Part shown: piece by piece, positions 38,129 to 47,765 of the stretch | Position numbering within the stretch: position 1 is the stretch's first letter | Layout: every line of letters begins with the position of its first letter | Source of the DNA: Mesorhizobium_K sp040049215 | GTDB lineage: Bacteria; Pseudomonadota; Alphaproteobacteria; Rhizobiales; Rhizobiaceae | DNA: 64,000 bases | Assembly (NCBI RefSeq): GCF_040049215.1 | Contig: NZ_JBDZDN010000006.1 | Location: forward strand, 121,545-185,544 | Reading direction: 5' to 3' | Position numbers and translations under genes: made by a program | The notes under the pieces: model-generated | What the model saw: only the letters and a program-made list of their open reading frames with translations | Database searches by the model: none | What the model was told of the DNA's origin: nothing

Positions 38129-38456
38129 CGCTCAGCGCAACCGCGCGCGGGGGCAGGCCCTTGGAACTGCAACCCCTAGGAATTCCAACACTTCGAGCTT
38201 GGTCACCATCTGCATTCGTCGGCTGTCGGCTGAGAGACCGGCAACCTAAGCATCTTTGCAAACCTTGTCCATGAAAGCAGGCCTGCAAACCCCGGATTTC
38301 CAGCGCAAAACCCGACGATTTCGGGAGCTTCTTTGCCGGTCCGGGGAGATGGTCCCGCTTGGCGCCCCACCCCCTCCACAACGGGGAGGGGATAGGGTGG
38401 GGGTAACCCTGGCGATGGCTCAGCCGCCGTCGTGCGCGGCCGAGCGGCGGTCGAAC
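38129..38456. other. 328-bp intergenic region between sensor and PCuAC genes
   Basis: No gene is visible. It should hold the leftward promoter of the giant sensor (near 38130-38280) and the 3' end signals of the PCuAC transcript. CCCCTCC (38371-38377) and GGAGGGG (38385-38391) form a 7-bp hairpin in a GGTGGGG-rich block, without a U-tract. No clear promoter boxes stand out. Confidence 0.6.
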
Positions 38457-38951
38457 CTATCCGCCGTGCGCCGAATGATCCGCCTCACCGCCCACCTTCT
38501 CGACGGCGAACTCGACCTTCACCGTCCCCGCCTTCTCGAAGGTCAGCGTGCCCGGGAACTTGACCCCCTCGACCGCCGGCGCGTTCAGGTCCATGAACAT
38601 CAGGTGGTAGGAGCCCGGTTCGAGCTTCACCTCGCCGCCGGCGGGGATTTCCAGCCCGCCGGCCAGCGGCCGCATGGTCATCACGCCGTCTTTCACGCTC
38701 ATCTCGTGGATTTCGCCCTTGCCGGCGATGTCGGCGGTCACCGAGACCAGGCGGTCCGGTTCGGCGCCGCTGTTCTTGACGGTCAAATAGCCGGCGGCGA
38801 CCTTGGCGCCGGGCAGCGTCGCGCGCGACCAGGGATGGCCGATCGTCAGGTCGCCTTGCTTGAATTCGTGCGCCATTGCCGCCGGCGAGAACAGCAGGGC
38901 CGCGGCGAGGGCAGCCGCGGGCAGGGCGGCGTTGCGACGAGAAAGGATCAT
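38457..38951 (-). CDS. PCuAC-family periplasmic copper chaperone
   Basis: A 164-residue exported protein; the signal peptide ends near SPAAMA-HEF. The PCuAC copper site is seen as H82-E-M84, then GVMTMR with M91 and M93, and H116-x-M118 in YHLMFM, in the family's HxM...MxM...HxM layout. The end is His-rich (ADHSAHGG). It takes Cu(I) to the CuA/CuB centres of cytochrome oxidase. The gene lies 95 bp downstream of the DUF2946 gene on the same strand and was probably co-transcribed with it. Confidence 0.92.
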   Translation of the reverse strand: MILSRRNAALPAAALAAALLFSPAAMAHEFKQGDLTIGHPWSRATLPGAKVAAGYLTVKNSGAEPDRLVSVTADIAGKGEIHEMSVKDGVMTMRPLAGGLEIPAGGEVKLEPGSYHLMFMDLNAPAVEGVKFPGTLTFEKAGTVKVEFAVEKVGGEADHSAHGG

Positions 38952-39046
38952 GTGAGTGCTCCGAAAAATGCGTTCGCGCCGCGTGCCGCGGCCGGCGAAC
39001 TTATGCTGCTGACGAGCCGCGCTCCGGCGGAACGCGGCGACGGCGG

Positions 39047-39418
39047 TCAGGCAGCAGGCGGAGCGCGGGGATTTGCCGGCGTTCGCCGGTCATGCGGGGA
39101 AACCAGTGTTGGCGGCGGATAGCCGACCGCCTCGCTTACGAAGTCGATGGCGGGCCATTCGGCTTCGGCGGGCAGGTTCGCGGCCGCCTGGAAGGCCGCG
39201 CCGCAGAAAAGCATGCAGCAGTCGGGCATGTGCCCGTCATCATGGCCCTGGCCGGACGGACTATGGCCGGTGCTGCCTTCGACGCAGATGACGTTGCCGA
39301 AGATGTCGCGCTGGACGGGCGGAGCAGCGACGGCAAGAGCCGACTGGAGCACGAGCGCCAGCACCGCGACGAAAGTCGCGAGGCGTGAGATCCCTGTGCT
39401 GTCCTTGCCGTGCCTCAT
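39047..39418 (-). CDS. DUF2946 family protein, copper-associated
   Basis: A small protein of about 123 residues from ATG 39418, with a signal peptide (LATFVAVLALVLQSALAVAA). The mature part has a His/Cys-rich segment, GHDDGHMPDCCMLFCGAAF, the hallmark of DUF2946 proteins found beside copper-handling genes. A TTG at 39463 would add 15 residues and lies inside a palindrome, so the downstream ATG is preferred. It sits upstream of the PCuAC gene. Function in copper binding or export is inferred from neighbours and motif. Confidence 0.78.
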   Translation of the reverse strand: MRHGKDSTGISRLATFVAVLALVLQSALAVAAPPVQRDIFGNVICVEGSTGHSPSGQGHDDGHMPDCCMLFCGAAFQAAANLPAEAEWPAIDFVSEAVGYPPPTLVSPHDRRTPANPRAPPAA

Positions 39419-39451
39419 GAGGCCGCGCCGCCTGGAAGTTTGCCGTTGGTT

Positions 39452-39464
39452 CTTGATAATCAAG
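39452..39464. promoter_or_regulatory. 13-bp palindrome upstream of the copper gene pair
   Basis: CTTGAT-A-ATCAAG is a perfect inverted repeat, with a further CTTGATCA half-site at 39480-39487. It lies 34 bp before the DUF2946 start on the minus strand. It could bind a metal-responsive repressor, though no regulator is encoded nearby. Confidence 0.4.
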
Positions 39465-39587
39465 GAAATGTTTTGTCTCCTTGATCATGCGCAAATCCGG
39501 ACGCGAAAGCGCCGCGCGCCGTTTCCTAGCATAGGCGTCCGGCGCGGCAAACGGAGCGCATGCTTCTGCGGCAAGATGCCGTCAGCG

Positions 39588-40466
39588 CTATGCTACGGGG
39601 ATCACATCCACCGCCTGTTCGCCGGTGTGGCTGCCGGTCGTCCTGAGCACCCCGACGATCGGCGCCACGTCCGCATAGTCGCGGCCGTAGCCGACGGTGA
39701 TGTGGTCGTTCGACGCGCGCATGCCGTTGGTGGGGTCGAATTCCTGCCAGCCGGCCTCGCGCCCGCACCACACCTTGACCCAGGCATGCATGGCGTCGGC
39801 GCCCTCCAGCCGCTCCTTGCTTGGTGGCGGGATGGTGCGCAGAAAGCCGCTGACATAGCCCGCCGGGATGCCCAGCCCGCGCAGGCCGGCGATCATGACG
39901 TGGGTGAAATCCTGGCAGACGCCACGCTTCAGCGCGAAGGCGTCGGCCGCCTTGGTCGCCACTGTCGTCGCCTCTCCATCATAGGCGAAGTCGTTGTAGA
40001 TGCGATTGCAGAAATCGTTGGCGACGCCGGTCACCGACGCGCCGCGCGCCTGGCTTTCGCGCGCATAGGCGGTGATGCCGGGATCGAGATCGACGAAATC
40101 GCTCGCGGCGAGGAAGTGATGCGGCGCGTCCGGCTTCAGCGAACGAACCGAACCGATCTCATCGGCGAGATCGGCAAGCTTGGGCGAGACGTCCAGGCTT
40201 GGCTCGGGCCGCGTTACCGAGACGCGCGCGCTCATGCGGATGTCGAGCGCGTCATAGACGCTGCGCGAAGCCACCGACGTCACCGCGTTGCCGAAAAAAT
40301 CGAGGAAGTCGGAGCGTTCCGTCGGCACCGGCGAAAAGGAAAGCGAGGACGCGACCACGCGCTGCACGCCGGCGATGGTCTGCGGCGCCACATGCACATG
40401 GTGCCGGCTGCCGCCCGCGGCGGCAGCGTAGTCGTAGTGCAGGTGAAGCTTGATGTCGTAGAGCAT
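39588..40466 (-). CDS. Transglutaminase-like cysteine peptidase family protein
   Basis: A 292-residue cytosolic protein. An N-terminal beta domain (transglut_N, YDIKLHLHYDYAAAAGGSRH) is followed by the papain-like transglutaminase domain. The triad is C184 (RGVCQDFTH), H227 (DAMHAW) and D244 (FDPTNG). It starts at ATG 40466, five bases after the ATP-grasp/alpha-E gene stop, as third gene of a conserved operon. The family is predicted to cut or form isopeptide bonds with the product of the neighbouring ATP-grasp enzyme. Confidence 0.9.
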   Translation of the reverse strand: MLYDIKLHLHYDYAAAAGGSRHHVHVAPQTIAGVQRVVASSLSFSPVPTERSDFLDFFGNAVTSVASRSVYDALDIRMSARVSVTRPEPSLDVSPKLADLADEIGSVRSLKPDAPHHFLAASDFVDLDPGITAYARESQARGASVTGVANDFCNRIYNDFAYDGEATTVATKAADAFALKRGVCQDFTHVMIAGLRGLGIPAGYVSGFLRTIPPPSKERLEGADAMHAWVKVWCGREAGWQEFDPTNGMRASNDHITVGYGRDYADVAPIVGVLRTTGSHTGEQAVDVIPVA

Positions 40467-40471
40467 GCGCG

Positions 40472-42880
40472 TCAGGAAAAATACGCTTTGGCAAGGCTGC
40501 TGTAGAGCCCCGCTATGTCGTCGGCCAGAGCGTCGAGCGCCTTGGGCGACAGATCGCCCGGCTCGTCGGTCGCAAGTGCCGTGTGCAGCCTCAGCACGTC
40601 CTTCGCCGCCGGCGAGAGATGGCCCCGGTCGCCGGCCTCGGGCAGATGCGCGATCTCGTGTTTCAGCCGGTCGAGCTGGAACAGCACCGAGCGCGGATTG
40701 AGCGGGTCGAGCGCCAGCAGGTCGACCAGGCTGCGCCGGCCGGCATGGGCATATTGGCGGCGGTGGGTCATCACGCTGTCGCCGATCTCCAGCATCATGT
40801 CGAGCGCGCCGTCCGGTGCGTCTTCGCGCGTCAGCCAGGCAAGCGAGCGGGCGATCTGGATGCCGCGTTCCAGCCGTCGGCCGATCTCCAGGAAACGCCA
40901 GCCGGTGAAGCGGTACATGTTCTCGCCGAGAAGGCCGGAGAAGCCGGCGAGCTTGCGCAAGATCACCGTCATGGCGCGCGTCGCGTCGTCGCCCGGCGCG
41001 ACGTCGCTGGCGAAGCGGTGGACGGTCTTGGAGAGGTCGCGCAGCGCCAGCCACCCGTCCGGCGAGAAACGGTCGCGGATCTGGCCGGCGCTGTAGACGG
41101 CGCTGTCGAGCGAACCGATCAGCGCCGGGGGAATGGCCGCCTCGGCATCGATGCCATAGGGCTCCAGATAGGCCCGTATGTCGGAAAGCAGCGGCGTGCC
41201 GGGATCGGACGTCTCCGCGAGCCTGACATTATAGGCGCGCAGGATGCGCGCCGTGTCCTCCGACCGTTCGATGTAGCGGCCGAGCCACATCAGGTTCTCC
41301 GCCGCGCGGCTGGGCAGCGTGCCCGGCAGGTTGCGCTTGAATCCCTCGCGGTCATCAGGCAGCAGCGTCTCCTGCTTCACCGGCTTGGCGCTGACCACCC
41401 ACACGTCCGCCGCCTGGCCGCCGCGCTGCATGGCGATCGCGGTGTTGTCGAGCGAAGATCCGATCCGCGCGAAGCCGCCCGGCATCACGATCCAGCCTTC
41501 GGGCGTTCGCGCCAGATAGACGCGCAGGCTCGCCGGCCGCGGTTCGAGGCTCCCGCCGACGAAGACCGGCGTCGTCGACAGCGTCACCGCCTCCTGGCCG
41601 ACGAAGGCCGCGCCGTCCGTCGTGATCCTCTCGACAAGCGTGGCGCGCTCGCCATCGTCGAGGCTGGAGCCGAGCACCGTCACGCCGTCGTCCTCGAAAG
41701 GCAGACGGGTCGACAGCGCCGGCCCGATCATCATGCGGTCGAGGTTGTCGAGCACATGGCGGCGGTCAGCATGATCGCCACACCACCATGTTGCGATAGA
41801 GGGGAGATCGAGCGGCTTGCCGATGAGCGCCTGCGCGACGCCGGGCAGGAAGGCGGTCAGCGCGCGCATCTCGAGTATGCCCGAACCGAGCGCGTTGACC
41901 ATCGTCACCGAGCCCTGGCGGACCGCCTCGGCCAGCCCCGGCGTGCCGATATGCGAATCGCCCCGCAACTCCAGCGGATCGGCGAAGGCTGCGTCGAGCC
42001 GCCGCCACAGCACCGTCACCGGCTTCAGGCCCGACACGGTGCGCACCATCAGCCGCCCGTTCGTCACCGTCAGGTCTTCGCCTTCGAGCAGCATGACGCC
42101 GAGATAGCGGGCGATATAGGCGTGCTCGTAGTAGGTCTCGTTGAGCGGGCCGGGCGTCAGGATCGCCGCACGGCCCGCCGGCTCGCCCGCCATGCCGGTC
42201 AGCGCATCGCGAAAACGGCGGAAGAAGCCGGCCAGCCGATGCACATGCATCTCGCCGTATATGTCGGAGAGAGCGCGCGTCGTCGCGACGCGGTTCTCCA
42301 GCGCGAAGCCGGCTCCGGAAGCTGCCTGCGTGCGGTCGCCCAGCACCCACCAGCGGCCGTCCGGGCCGCGGCCGAGGTCGAAGGCGCAGAAATGCAGGAA
42401 ATGCCCGCCCGCCGGCCGCACGCCGGCGAAGGGCCGCAGATATTCCTGGCTCGACGCGATCAGGCCGGGCGGCAGCAGCCCGTCGGCGACCAGACTGTTC
42501 TCGCCATGGATGTCGGCGCAGATCGCCTCGAAGACCTCCGCGCGCTCGGTCAGCCCGGCGCTGATATCGGCCCATTCGACCTCATCGACCAGCAGCGGCA
42601 CATGCGCCAGCGGCCATTCACGCTCATTGGCGCCGGCGCGGTCGTAGACGCGGTAATAGACGCCGGCGTCGCGCAGATACTGGTCGGCGCGGGCGAACCG
42701 CGACTTCAGCTCGTCCGCGCCGACTTCCTCCAGCGCGGCGACGAATCGCTTCCATACCGGCCGCGGCTCGCCCGCCGCGTCGACCATCTCGTCGAGCACG
42801 CCCTCGATGGGCCTGTAGCTTTCGAGTAGCAGGTCCTTCGGCGGTTTACGCCTCGCTTTCGTGTGATTCCCCCTCGCCAT
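40472..42880 (-). CDS. Circularly permuted ATP-grasp / alpha-E fusion protein
   Basis: 802 residues with two parts. The first (about 1-480) is a circularly permuted type 2 ATP-grasp (old DUF404/407): DIHGENSLVADGLLPPGLI, HFCAFDLGRGPDGRWWVLGDRTQ, RYLGVMLLEGEDL, VNALGSGILE. The second (about 500-802) is the helical alpha-E domain (old DUF403): AENLMWLGRYIERSEDTARI and NPRSVLFQLDRL. In many bacteria these are separate genes, so this is a fusion. It lies between two transglutaminase genes with gaps of five or six bases. A role in making a peptide or amide tag is predicted for such operons, but no product is known to me. Confidence 0.9.
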   Translation of the reverse strand: MARGNHTKARRKPPKDLLLESYRPIEGVLDEMVDAAGEPRPVWKRFVAALEEVGADELKSRFARADQYLRDAGVYYRVYDRAGANEREWPLAHVPLLVDEVEWADISAGLTERAEVFEAICADIHGENSLVADGLLPPGLIASSQEYLRPFAGVRPAGGHFLHFCAFDLGRGPDGRWWVLGDRTQAASGAGFALENRVATTRALSDIYGEMHVHRLAGFFRRFRDALTGMAGEPAGRAAILTPGPLNETYYEHAYIARYLGVMLLEGEDLTVTNGRLMVRTVSGLKPVTVLWRRLDAAFADPLELRGDSHIGTPGLAEAVRQGSVTMVNALGSGILEMRALTAFLPGVAQALIGKPLDLPSIATWWCGDHADRRHVLDNLDRMMIGPALSTRLPFEDDGVTVLGSSLDDGERATLVERITTDGAAFVGQEAVTLSTTPVFVGGSLEPRPASLRVYLARTPEGWIVMPGGFARIGSSLDNTAIAMQRGGQAADVWVVSAKPVKQETLLPDDREGFKRNLPGTLPSRAAENLMWLGRYIERSEDTARILRAYNVRLAETSDPGTPLLSDIRAYLEPYGIDAEAAIPPALIGSLDSAVYSAGQIRDRFSPDGWLALRDLSKTVHRFASDVAPGDDATRAMTVILRKLAGFSGLLGENMYRFTGWRFLEIGRRLERGIQIARSLAWLTREDAPDGALDMMLEIGDSVMTHRRQYAHAGRRSLVDLLALDPLNPRSVLFQLDRLKHEIAHLPEAGDRGHLSPAAKDVLRLHTALATDEPGDLSPKALDALADDIAGLYSSLAKAYFS

Positions 42881-42886
42881 CGCCGA

Positions 42887-45800
42887 TCACAATCTCGGCG
42901 GCCGCCTGAGGTCAAGCGTCAGCGGAAATTCTCCCGATGCTTCTTCCGGCCGCAGTTCATAGCCGCCCGGCGTGTAGCCCCTCGGCTCGAAACGGGCGAG
43001 CCGGCGCGCCTCCGCCTCGTTGGCGTTGACCGGGAAGGTCTCGTAATTGCGCCCGCCCGGATGCGCCACGTGGTAGACGCAGCCGCCGACGGAGCGGCCC
43101 GACCAGCGGTCGTATATGTCGAACACCAGAGGAGTGTTAACCGGCAGCGCCGGATGCAGCCCCGATGCCGGCTGCCACGCCTTGTAGCGTACGCCGGCGA
43201 CCGCGACCTCACGATTGTCGGTCTGCCTCAGCGGCACCGGCCGGCCGTTGCAGGCGACCGTGTGCCGTTCGAGGTTCAGCCCTTCCGCCTTCACCTGAAG
43301 CCGCTCGACGGAGGAGTCCACGAAGCGCACCGTGCCGCCGATCGCTCCCTGCTCCCCCATCACATGCCAGGGCTCCAGCGCCTGCCTGAGCTCCAGCTTG
43401 ATGCCCTGCGTCTGCACCTCGCCGCAGAAGGGGAAGCGGAATTCGAGCTGCGCGTCGAACCATTCGGGACGGAAGGCGAAGCCGTTCTGTTTGAGATCGT
43501 CGAGCACGTCGATGAAGTCGGCCCAGACATAATGCGGCAGCATGAAGCGGTCGTGCAGCGTCGTGCCCCAGCGCACGAAGCGCCCGTCGAGCGGGTTCTT
43601 CCAGAGGCGTGCGATGATCGCGCGCACCAAAAGTTGCTGGGCGAGGCTCATGCGGGCGTTGGGCGGCATCTCGAAGCCGCGGAACTCGACCAGCCCGAGC
43701 CGCCCCGTCGGTCCGTCCGGCGAAAACAGCTTGTCGATGCAGATTTCGGAGCGGTGCGTGTTGCCGGTGACATCAGTCAGAAGGTTGCGGAACAGCCGGT
43801 CGACCAGCCAGGGCAGGGGAGCGTCGCCCATGCCGGGCATCGGCACCTGCGCCAGCGCGATCTCCAGTTCGTAGAGGCTGTCGTGCCGCGCCTCGTCGAA
43901 ACGCGGCGCCTGGCTGGTCGGGCCGATGAACAGGCCCGAGAACATGTAGGACAGTGCAGGGTGCCGCTGCCAGTAGAGCACCAGGCTCTTCAAAAGGTCG
44001 GGCCGGCGCAGGAACGGACTGTCGTTGGGCGTCGCACCGCCGACCACCACATGGTTGCCGCCGCCGGTGCCGGTATGGCGGCCGTCGATCAGGAACTTGT
44101 CGGCGCCAAGCCTGGACTGCCTGGCCTCCTCGTAGATCGCCTCGGTCGTCGCCACGCAGTCCTTCCAGCTCGACGCCGGATGGATGTTCACTTCGATCAC
44201 GCCCGGGTCGGGCGCGACGCGGATGACGTTCAGCCTGGGGTCGTGCGGCGGCGCGTAACCTTCGATATGCACCGGCAGCCCGATCTTCTTCGCGGCGTTC
44301 TCCGCCGCGGCGATCAGCTCGAGATAATCCTCCAGCGCCTCGACCGGCGGCATGAACACGCAGAGCCGCCCGTCGCGTGGCTCGACCGAAAGCGCGGTGC
44401 GCACCGCGCCGCCGATCTCGCCGAGTTCCTGTTCGACGCGGTCCTGGCCGGCGGTCGCGGCCGTGAAGGACGCCGCCGTCTGCCGCCGCGCCATCTCGTC
44501 AGCGCCTTCCGCGTCCGCCGTGCCAGCCGGTTCGGGCAGGATCTCCGCACGCGCCGGCAGTGCCCCGCGCGGCACCGACGGATCGACCGGTACTATGTAG
44601 GGATAACGCGCCGGGGGCACGTAGGGCAGAGTGCCGAGCGGCAGGCGGTAGCCGACCGGCGAATCGCCCGGCACCAGGAACAGCCGCCCGCGCCTCGTCT
44701 TCCACTTCTCCGAACGCCAGCGCGGTCCCGCTGCCGTCGCCTGGCTCTGCCAGCGCTGCACCGGCAGCACATAGCCCGATGGTTTGGTCAGCCCGCGCTC
44801 GAAGACGCGCGCCATGCGGCTGCGCTCCTCGGGGTCTTCCAGCTTCGAATTCGACGGATCGACATTGTCCGGCAGCTTGCCTTCCTTGAGCAGCCACTCC
44901 GCCGGGTCCTCATAGGCCTCGGCGACCATCTCGGTCTCGATGCCGAGTTCGCCTGCGATGGTCGTCAGCAATTTGCCGGCGTCCTCCGCCGTGACCTTGC
45001 TGTCCGATTTTTCCCGCGCGATCAGTTCGGGGTCCGACCACACCGGCTCGCCGTCGGTGCGCCAGTAGAGCGAGAAGGTCCAGCGCGGCAGCGTTTCGCC
45101 CGGATACCATTTGCCCTGGCCGTAGTGGAGAAAGCCGTTCGGCGCGAAGCGCTCGCGCAGCCGCCTGATCAGCGCGTCGGCCTTTTCCCGCTTGGTCGGC
45201 CCGACCGCGGCCGTGTTCCATTCCTCGCTCTCGAAATCGTCGATCGACACGAAGGTCGGCTCGCCGCCCATGGTCAGGCGCACGTCCTCCGCATGAAGCG
45301 TCGCGTCGACCTGTTCGCCCAGCGCATCGAGCGCCTGCCAGCTCTCGTCCGAAAACGGCTTGGTGATGCGCGGATGCTCGGCCACGCGGTCGACCCGCAT
45401 CTCGAAGGCGAAGTCGACATTGGCGAAGCTCGCCATGCCGGAGATCGGCGCGGCGTTCCTGTAATGCGGCGTGGCGGCGAGCGGCACATGGCTCTCGCCG
45501 GTCAGCAGGCCCGATGTCGGGTCGAGCCCGATCCAGCCGGCGCCCGGCAGATAGACCTCGCACCAGGCATGCAGGTCGGTGAAGTCGACCGAGGTGCCCG
45601 GCGGCCCGTCGAGCGCCACCAGGTCGGGCTTCAACTGGATCAGGTAGCCCGACACGAAGCGCGCGGCGATGCCGAGGTTCCTCAGCGCCTGCACCAGCAG
45701 CCAGCTCGAATCGCGGCACGAGCCTTTTCCGGCTGCCAGCGTCTCCTCCGGCGTCATGACGCCGGTCTCCATGCGGATGATGTAGCCGATCTCGCGCTGC

Positions 45801-46255
45801 ACCTGCGCGTTCAGTGCGACGATGAAGTTCACTGTATTTGTATGCGAACGGTCGACGCGGCTTAGGAAAGCGCCGAGCAGCGGCCCGGATGGTTCCTGCG
45901 TTCGGTAGATCTTGAGGTCGTCGGCGATGTCTTCCGGATAGTCGAAGGGGAAATTCTCCGCCGCCGGCTCCACGAAGAAGTCGAACGGGTTGTAGACCGT
46001 CATGTCGGCGACGAGATCGACCTCGATCCTGAGTTCCATCACCGGCTCCGGAAACACGAAGCGCGCCAGGAAATTGCCGTAGGGGTCCTGCTGGAGATTG
46101 ACGAAGTGGTTTGCCGGCTCGACCTTCAGAGAGTGGCTGAGCACCTTGGTGCGCGAATGCGGCGCCGGCTGCAGCCTGATCACCTGCGGGCCGAGCACGA
46201 CCGGCCGGTCGTATCTGTAGTGCGTCAGGTGATGGACGGCGGCGAGGATTGCCAT
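42887..46255 (-). CDS. Transglutaminase - DUF2126 fusion protein
   Basis: 1122 residues. The N-terminal 280 residues are a transglutaminase with its own beta domain and triad C180 (GKGSCRDSS), H229 (DLHAWCEVY) and D245 (LDPTSG). The rest is DUF2126: LTMGGEPTFVSIDD, GKWYPGETLPRW, NVIRVAPDPGVIEVNIHPAS and TGTGGGNHVVVGG. The last two phrases suggest a glutamine-synthetase-like amidoligase core. It starts at ATG 46255 (TTG 46258 is less likely) and is the first gene of the operon. Confidence 0.91.
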   Translation of the reverse strand: MAILAAVHHLTHYRYDRPVVLGPQVIRLQPAPHSRTKVLSHSLKVEPANHFVNLQQDPYGNFLARFVFPEPVMELRIEVDLVADMTVYNPFDFFVEPAAENFPFDYPEDIADDLKIYRTQEPSGPLLGAFLSRVDRSHTNTVNFIVALNAQVQREIGYIIRMETGVMTPEETLAAGKGSCRDSSWLLVQALRNLGIAARFVSGYLIQLKPDLVALDGPPGTSVDFTDLHAWCEVYLPGAGWIGLDPTSGLLTGESHVPLAATPHYRNAAPISGMASFANVDFAFEMRVDRVAEHPRITKPFSDESWQALDALGEQVDATLHAEDVRLTMGGEPTFVSIDDFESEEWNTAAVGPTKREKADALIRRLRERFAPNGFLHYGQGKWYPGETLPRWTFSLYWRTDGEPVWSDPELIAREKSDSKVTAEDAGKLLTTIAGELGIETEMVAEAYEDPAEWLLKEGKLPDNVDPSNSKLEDPEERSRMARVFERGLTKPSGYVLPVQRWQSQATAAGPRWRSEKWKTRRGRLFLVPGDSPVGYRLPLGTLPYVPPARYPYIVPVDPSVPRGALPARAEILPEPAGTADAEGADEMARRQTAASFTAATAGQDRVEQELGEIGGAVRTALSVEPRDGRLCVFMPPVEALEDYLELIAAAENAAKKIGLPVHIEGYAPPHDPRLNVIRVAPDPGVIEVNIHPASSWKDCVATTEAIYEEARQSRLGADKFLIDGRHTGTGGGNHVVVGGATPNDSPFLRRPDLLKSLVLYWQRHPALSYMFSGLFIGPTSQAPRFDEARHDSLYELEIALAQVPMPGMGDAPLPWLVDRLFRNLLTDVTGNTHRSEICIDKLFSPDGPTGRLGLVEFRGFEMPPNARMSLAQQLLVRAIIARLWKNPLDGRFVRWGTTLHDRFMLPHYVWADFIDVLDDLKQNGFAFRPEWFDAQLEFRFPFCGEVQTQGIKLELRQALEPWHVMGEQGAIGGTVRFVDSSVERLQVKAEGLNLERHTVACNGRPVPLRQTDNREVAVAGVRYKAWQPASGLHPALPVNTPLVFDIYDRWSGRSVGGCVYHVAHPGGRNYETFPVNANEAEARRLARFEPRGYTPGGYELRPEEASGEFPLTLDLRRPPRL

Positions 46256-46415
46256 CAAGGCTCCCGGATCGTTGGCTACCCGCAGTTTTCACGACTTCCG
46301 GGCAATCTCAAGCTCTTATTGCAGTGCGGGAGGGAATGAGGAAGCGCGAATACGCGCCACGCTTCCGCCAACAAGCTGGAAACCGTCCAGTTTCGCTGCG
46401 GCGGCCCACGATATG

Positions 46416-47501
46416 TCAACCGGCCGTAGCGGCTGCCCGCCTGAAAACGATTGTCACTTTCGTTCCCTGATCCGGGCTGGACGAGACATCGAACACAGCC
46501 TTGGCGTTCTCGGTCAGGGAATGTGCGATCAGGGCCCCGAGCTTGCCGCGCTTGGGCCACGTCTCGCCCTCCGGAAGGCCGATCCCGTCATCGGCGATAG
46601 TGACTTTGCACCCTTCTCCGTTGACGATGCTGTGCAATGTGATGGTCCCGCCCTCGCGTCCCTTGAACGCGTGCTTCAGCGAATTCGTCAGCAATTCGTT
46701 CACCACCAGGCCGGTCGGCATCGCGACATTGATGGAGACAGGGTAGGTGTCCAGAGTCATGTCCAGGCGAATGCCTTCGACGGCATGTGAAGTCATGACC
46801 GCGGAGGCAATCTGGCTGAGATAGACGCCGAGGTCGACCTCGTCGCTTTGCTCGTCGGCCGACAGCGCCTGGTATAGAATCGCCAGCGCATCGACCCTGC
46901 CGGCCAGGCGTTCGAACCGTTTCTGATCCGGTTCGACCGCATTGCGCGTTTCCAGCCGTATCAGCGCGGTTATCATCTGGAGATTGTTTTTGACGCGATG
47001 CTGAAGCTCGCGCAAAAGCGTGTCCTTTTCCCGGATGCGCTCTTCCATCGAAAGCTTGTCGGCTTCGCCATGAGCGGAAACGTCGACGAGCGCTACCAGG
47101 CGAAAGCAGAGCCTGCCGTTGTCGTCCTCGATCAGGTTGGAATAGGCGTCCACGACGACGGGTTTGTCATCCTCGCTCCGCTCCAGCCGGAACGTGCCGA
47201 CAAAGTCCGTTTCCTCGACGATCGCCGCCACGAGGGGCCGGTCGTTGGGTTCGCTCAGGCTGGTTCCGGAAAGACCGGACCAGTTCTTTTTGGCGAGCTT
47301 GGAGGCCGAAACCCCGGATAGCTTCTCAAATTCCGGATTGGCATAAATGACGCTTTCCGCGCTGGTGATGTCGGACACGGCAATGGCGATCGGCACCTGG
47401 TCAAGGAACTTCTTGAACTGCTCGCTTTCCAGCGCCGTCGCGAGGTCCGGCGTATCGAGCAATTGCTCGACCTGCTCTGGCTTGTCTGAATCGGATGTCA
47501 T
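46416..47501 (-). CDS. PAS - HisKA_2 sensor histidine kinase, soluble
   Basis: A 361-residue kinase with no membrane segment. A PAS domain (about 25-140: AIAVSDITSAESVIYANPEFEKLSG) leads to the HisKA_2 helix LLRELQHRVKNNLQMITALI, with His in QHRVKNN as phosphoacceptor. The ATPase has NELLTNSLKHAF and DDGIGLP. Kinases of this class often feed the PhyR-NepR general stress cascade or single-domain regulators in alphaproteobacteria. No response regulator lies next to it. Confidence 0.9.
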   Translation of the reverse strand: MTSDSDKPEQVEQLLDTPDLATALESEQFKKFLDQVPIAIAVSDITSAESVIYANPEFEKLSGVSASKLAKKNWSGLSGTSLSEPNDRPLVAAIVEETDFVGTFRLERSEDDKPVVVDAYSNLIEDDNGRLCFRLVALVDVSAHGEADKLSMEERIREKDTLLRELQHRVKNNLQMITALIRLETRNAVEPDQKRFERLAGRVDALAILYQALSADEQSDEVDLGVYLSQIASAVMTSHAVEGIRLDMTLDTYPVSINVAMPTGLVVNELLTNSLKHAFKGREGGTITLHSIVNGEGCKVTIADDGIGLPEGETWPKRGKLGALIAHSLTENAKAVFDVSSSPDQGTKVTIVFRRAAATAG

Positions 47502-47732
47502 CAGCGTTCGGCAGTCCCTCGTCTGGGCCGCAGCAATATCAGTGTTGGTGCTCGCCAGCCATCTTTTTGCATCGGCTGCGGGCGGTTAGGACTCCGGGAC
47601 AAGAAGCTGCAAGCGTCTATGTCCCCAGTTGGGTCGTCTCCAGGCGCGCCGCCTGATCGCTTGACCGATCGCTCCCGGCGCAGGGCGGAAACTCAGAACT
47701 TGTCCTGCGGTGCTGGTTTCGACGGCAAGCAA

Positions 47733-47755
47733 AACCCCGGCGCGAGGCCGGGGTT
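47733..47755 (-). terminator. Rho-independent terminator of the Tat-exported Arg-rich gene
   Basis: AACCCCGGC (47733-47741), loop GCGAG and GCCGGGGTT (47747-47755) form a 9-bp stem. Read on the minus strand the stem is followed by TTTTGCTT. It begins 11 bp after the stop codon at 47766. Confidence 0.82.
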
Positions 47756-47765
47756 CTTCGTCAGG

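Noticed and set aside
39452..39464. FNR/FixK box at TTGATAATCAA
   Set aside because: Such boxes need four bases between TTGAT and ATCAA; here there is one.
40583..45865. Two very long plus-strand frames opposite the ATP-grasp and transglutaminase genes
   Set aside because: They show no domains; the minus-strand proteins have complete catalytic triads and family motifs.
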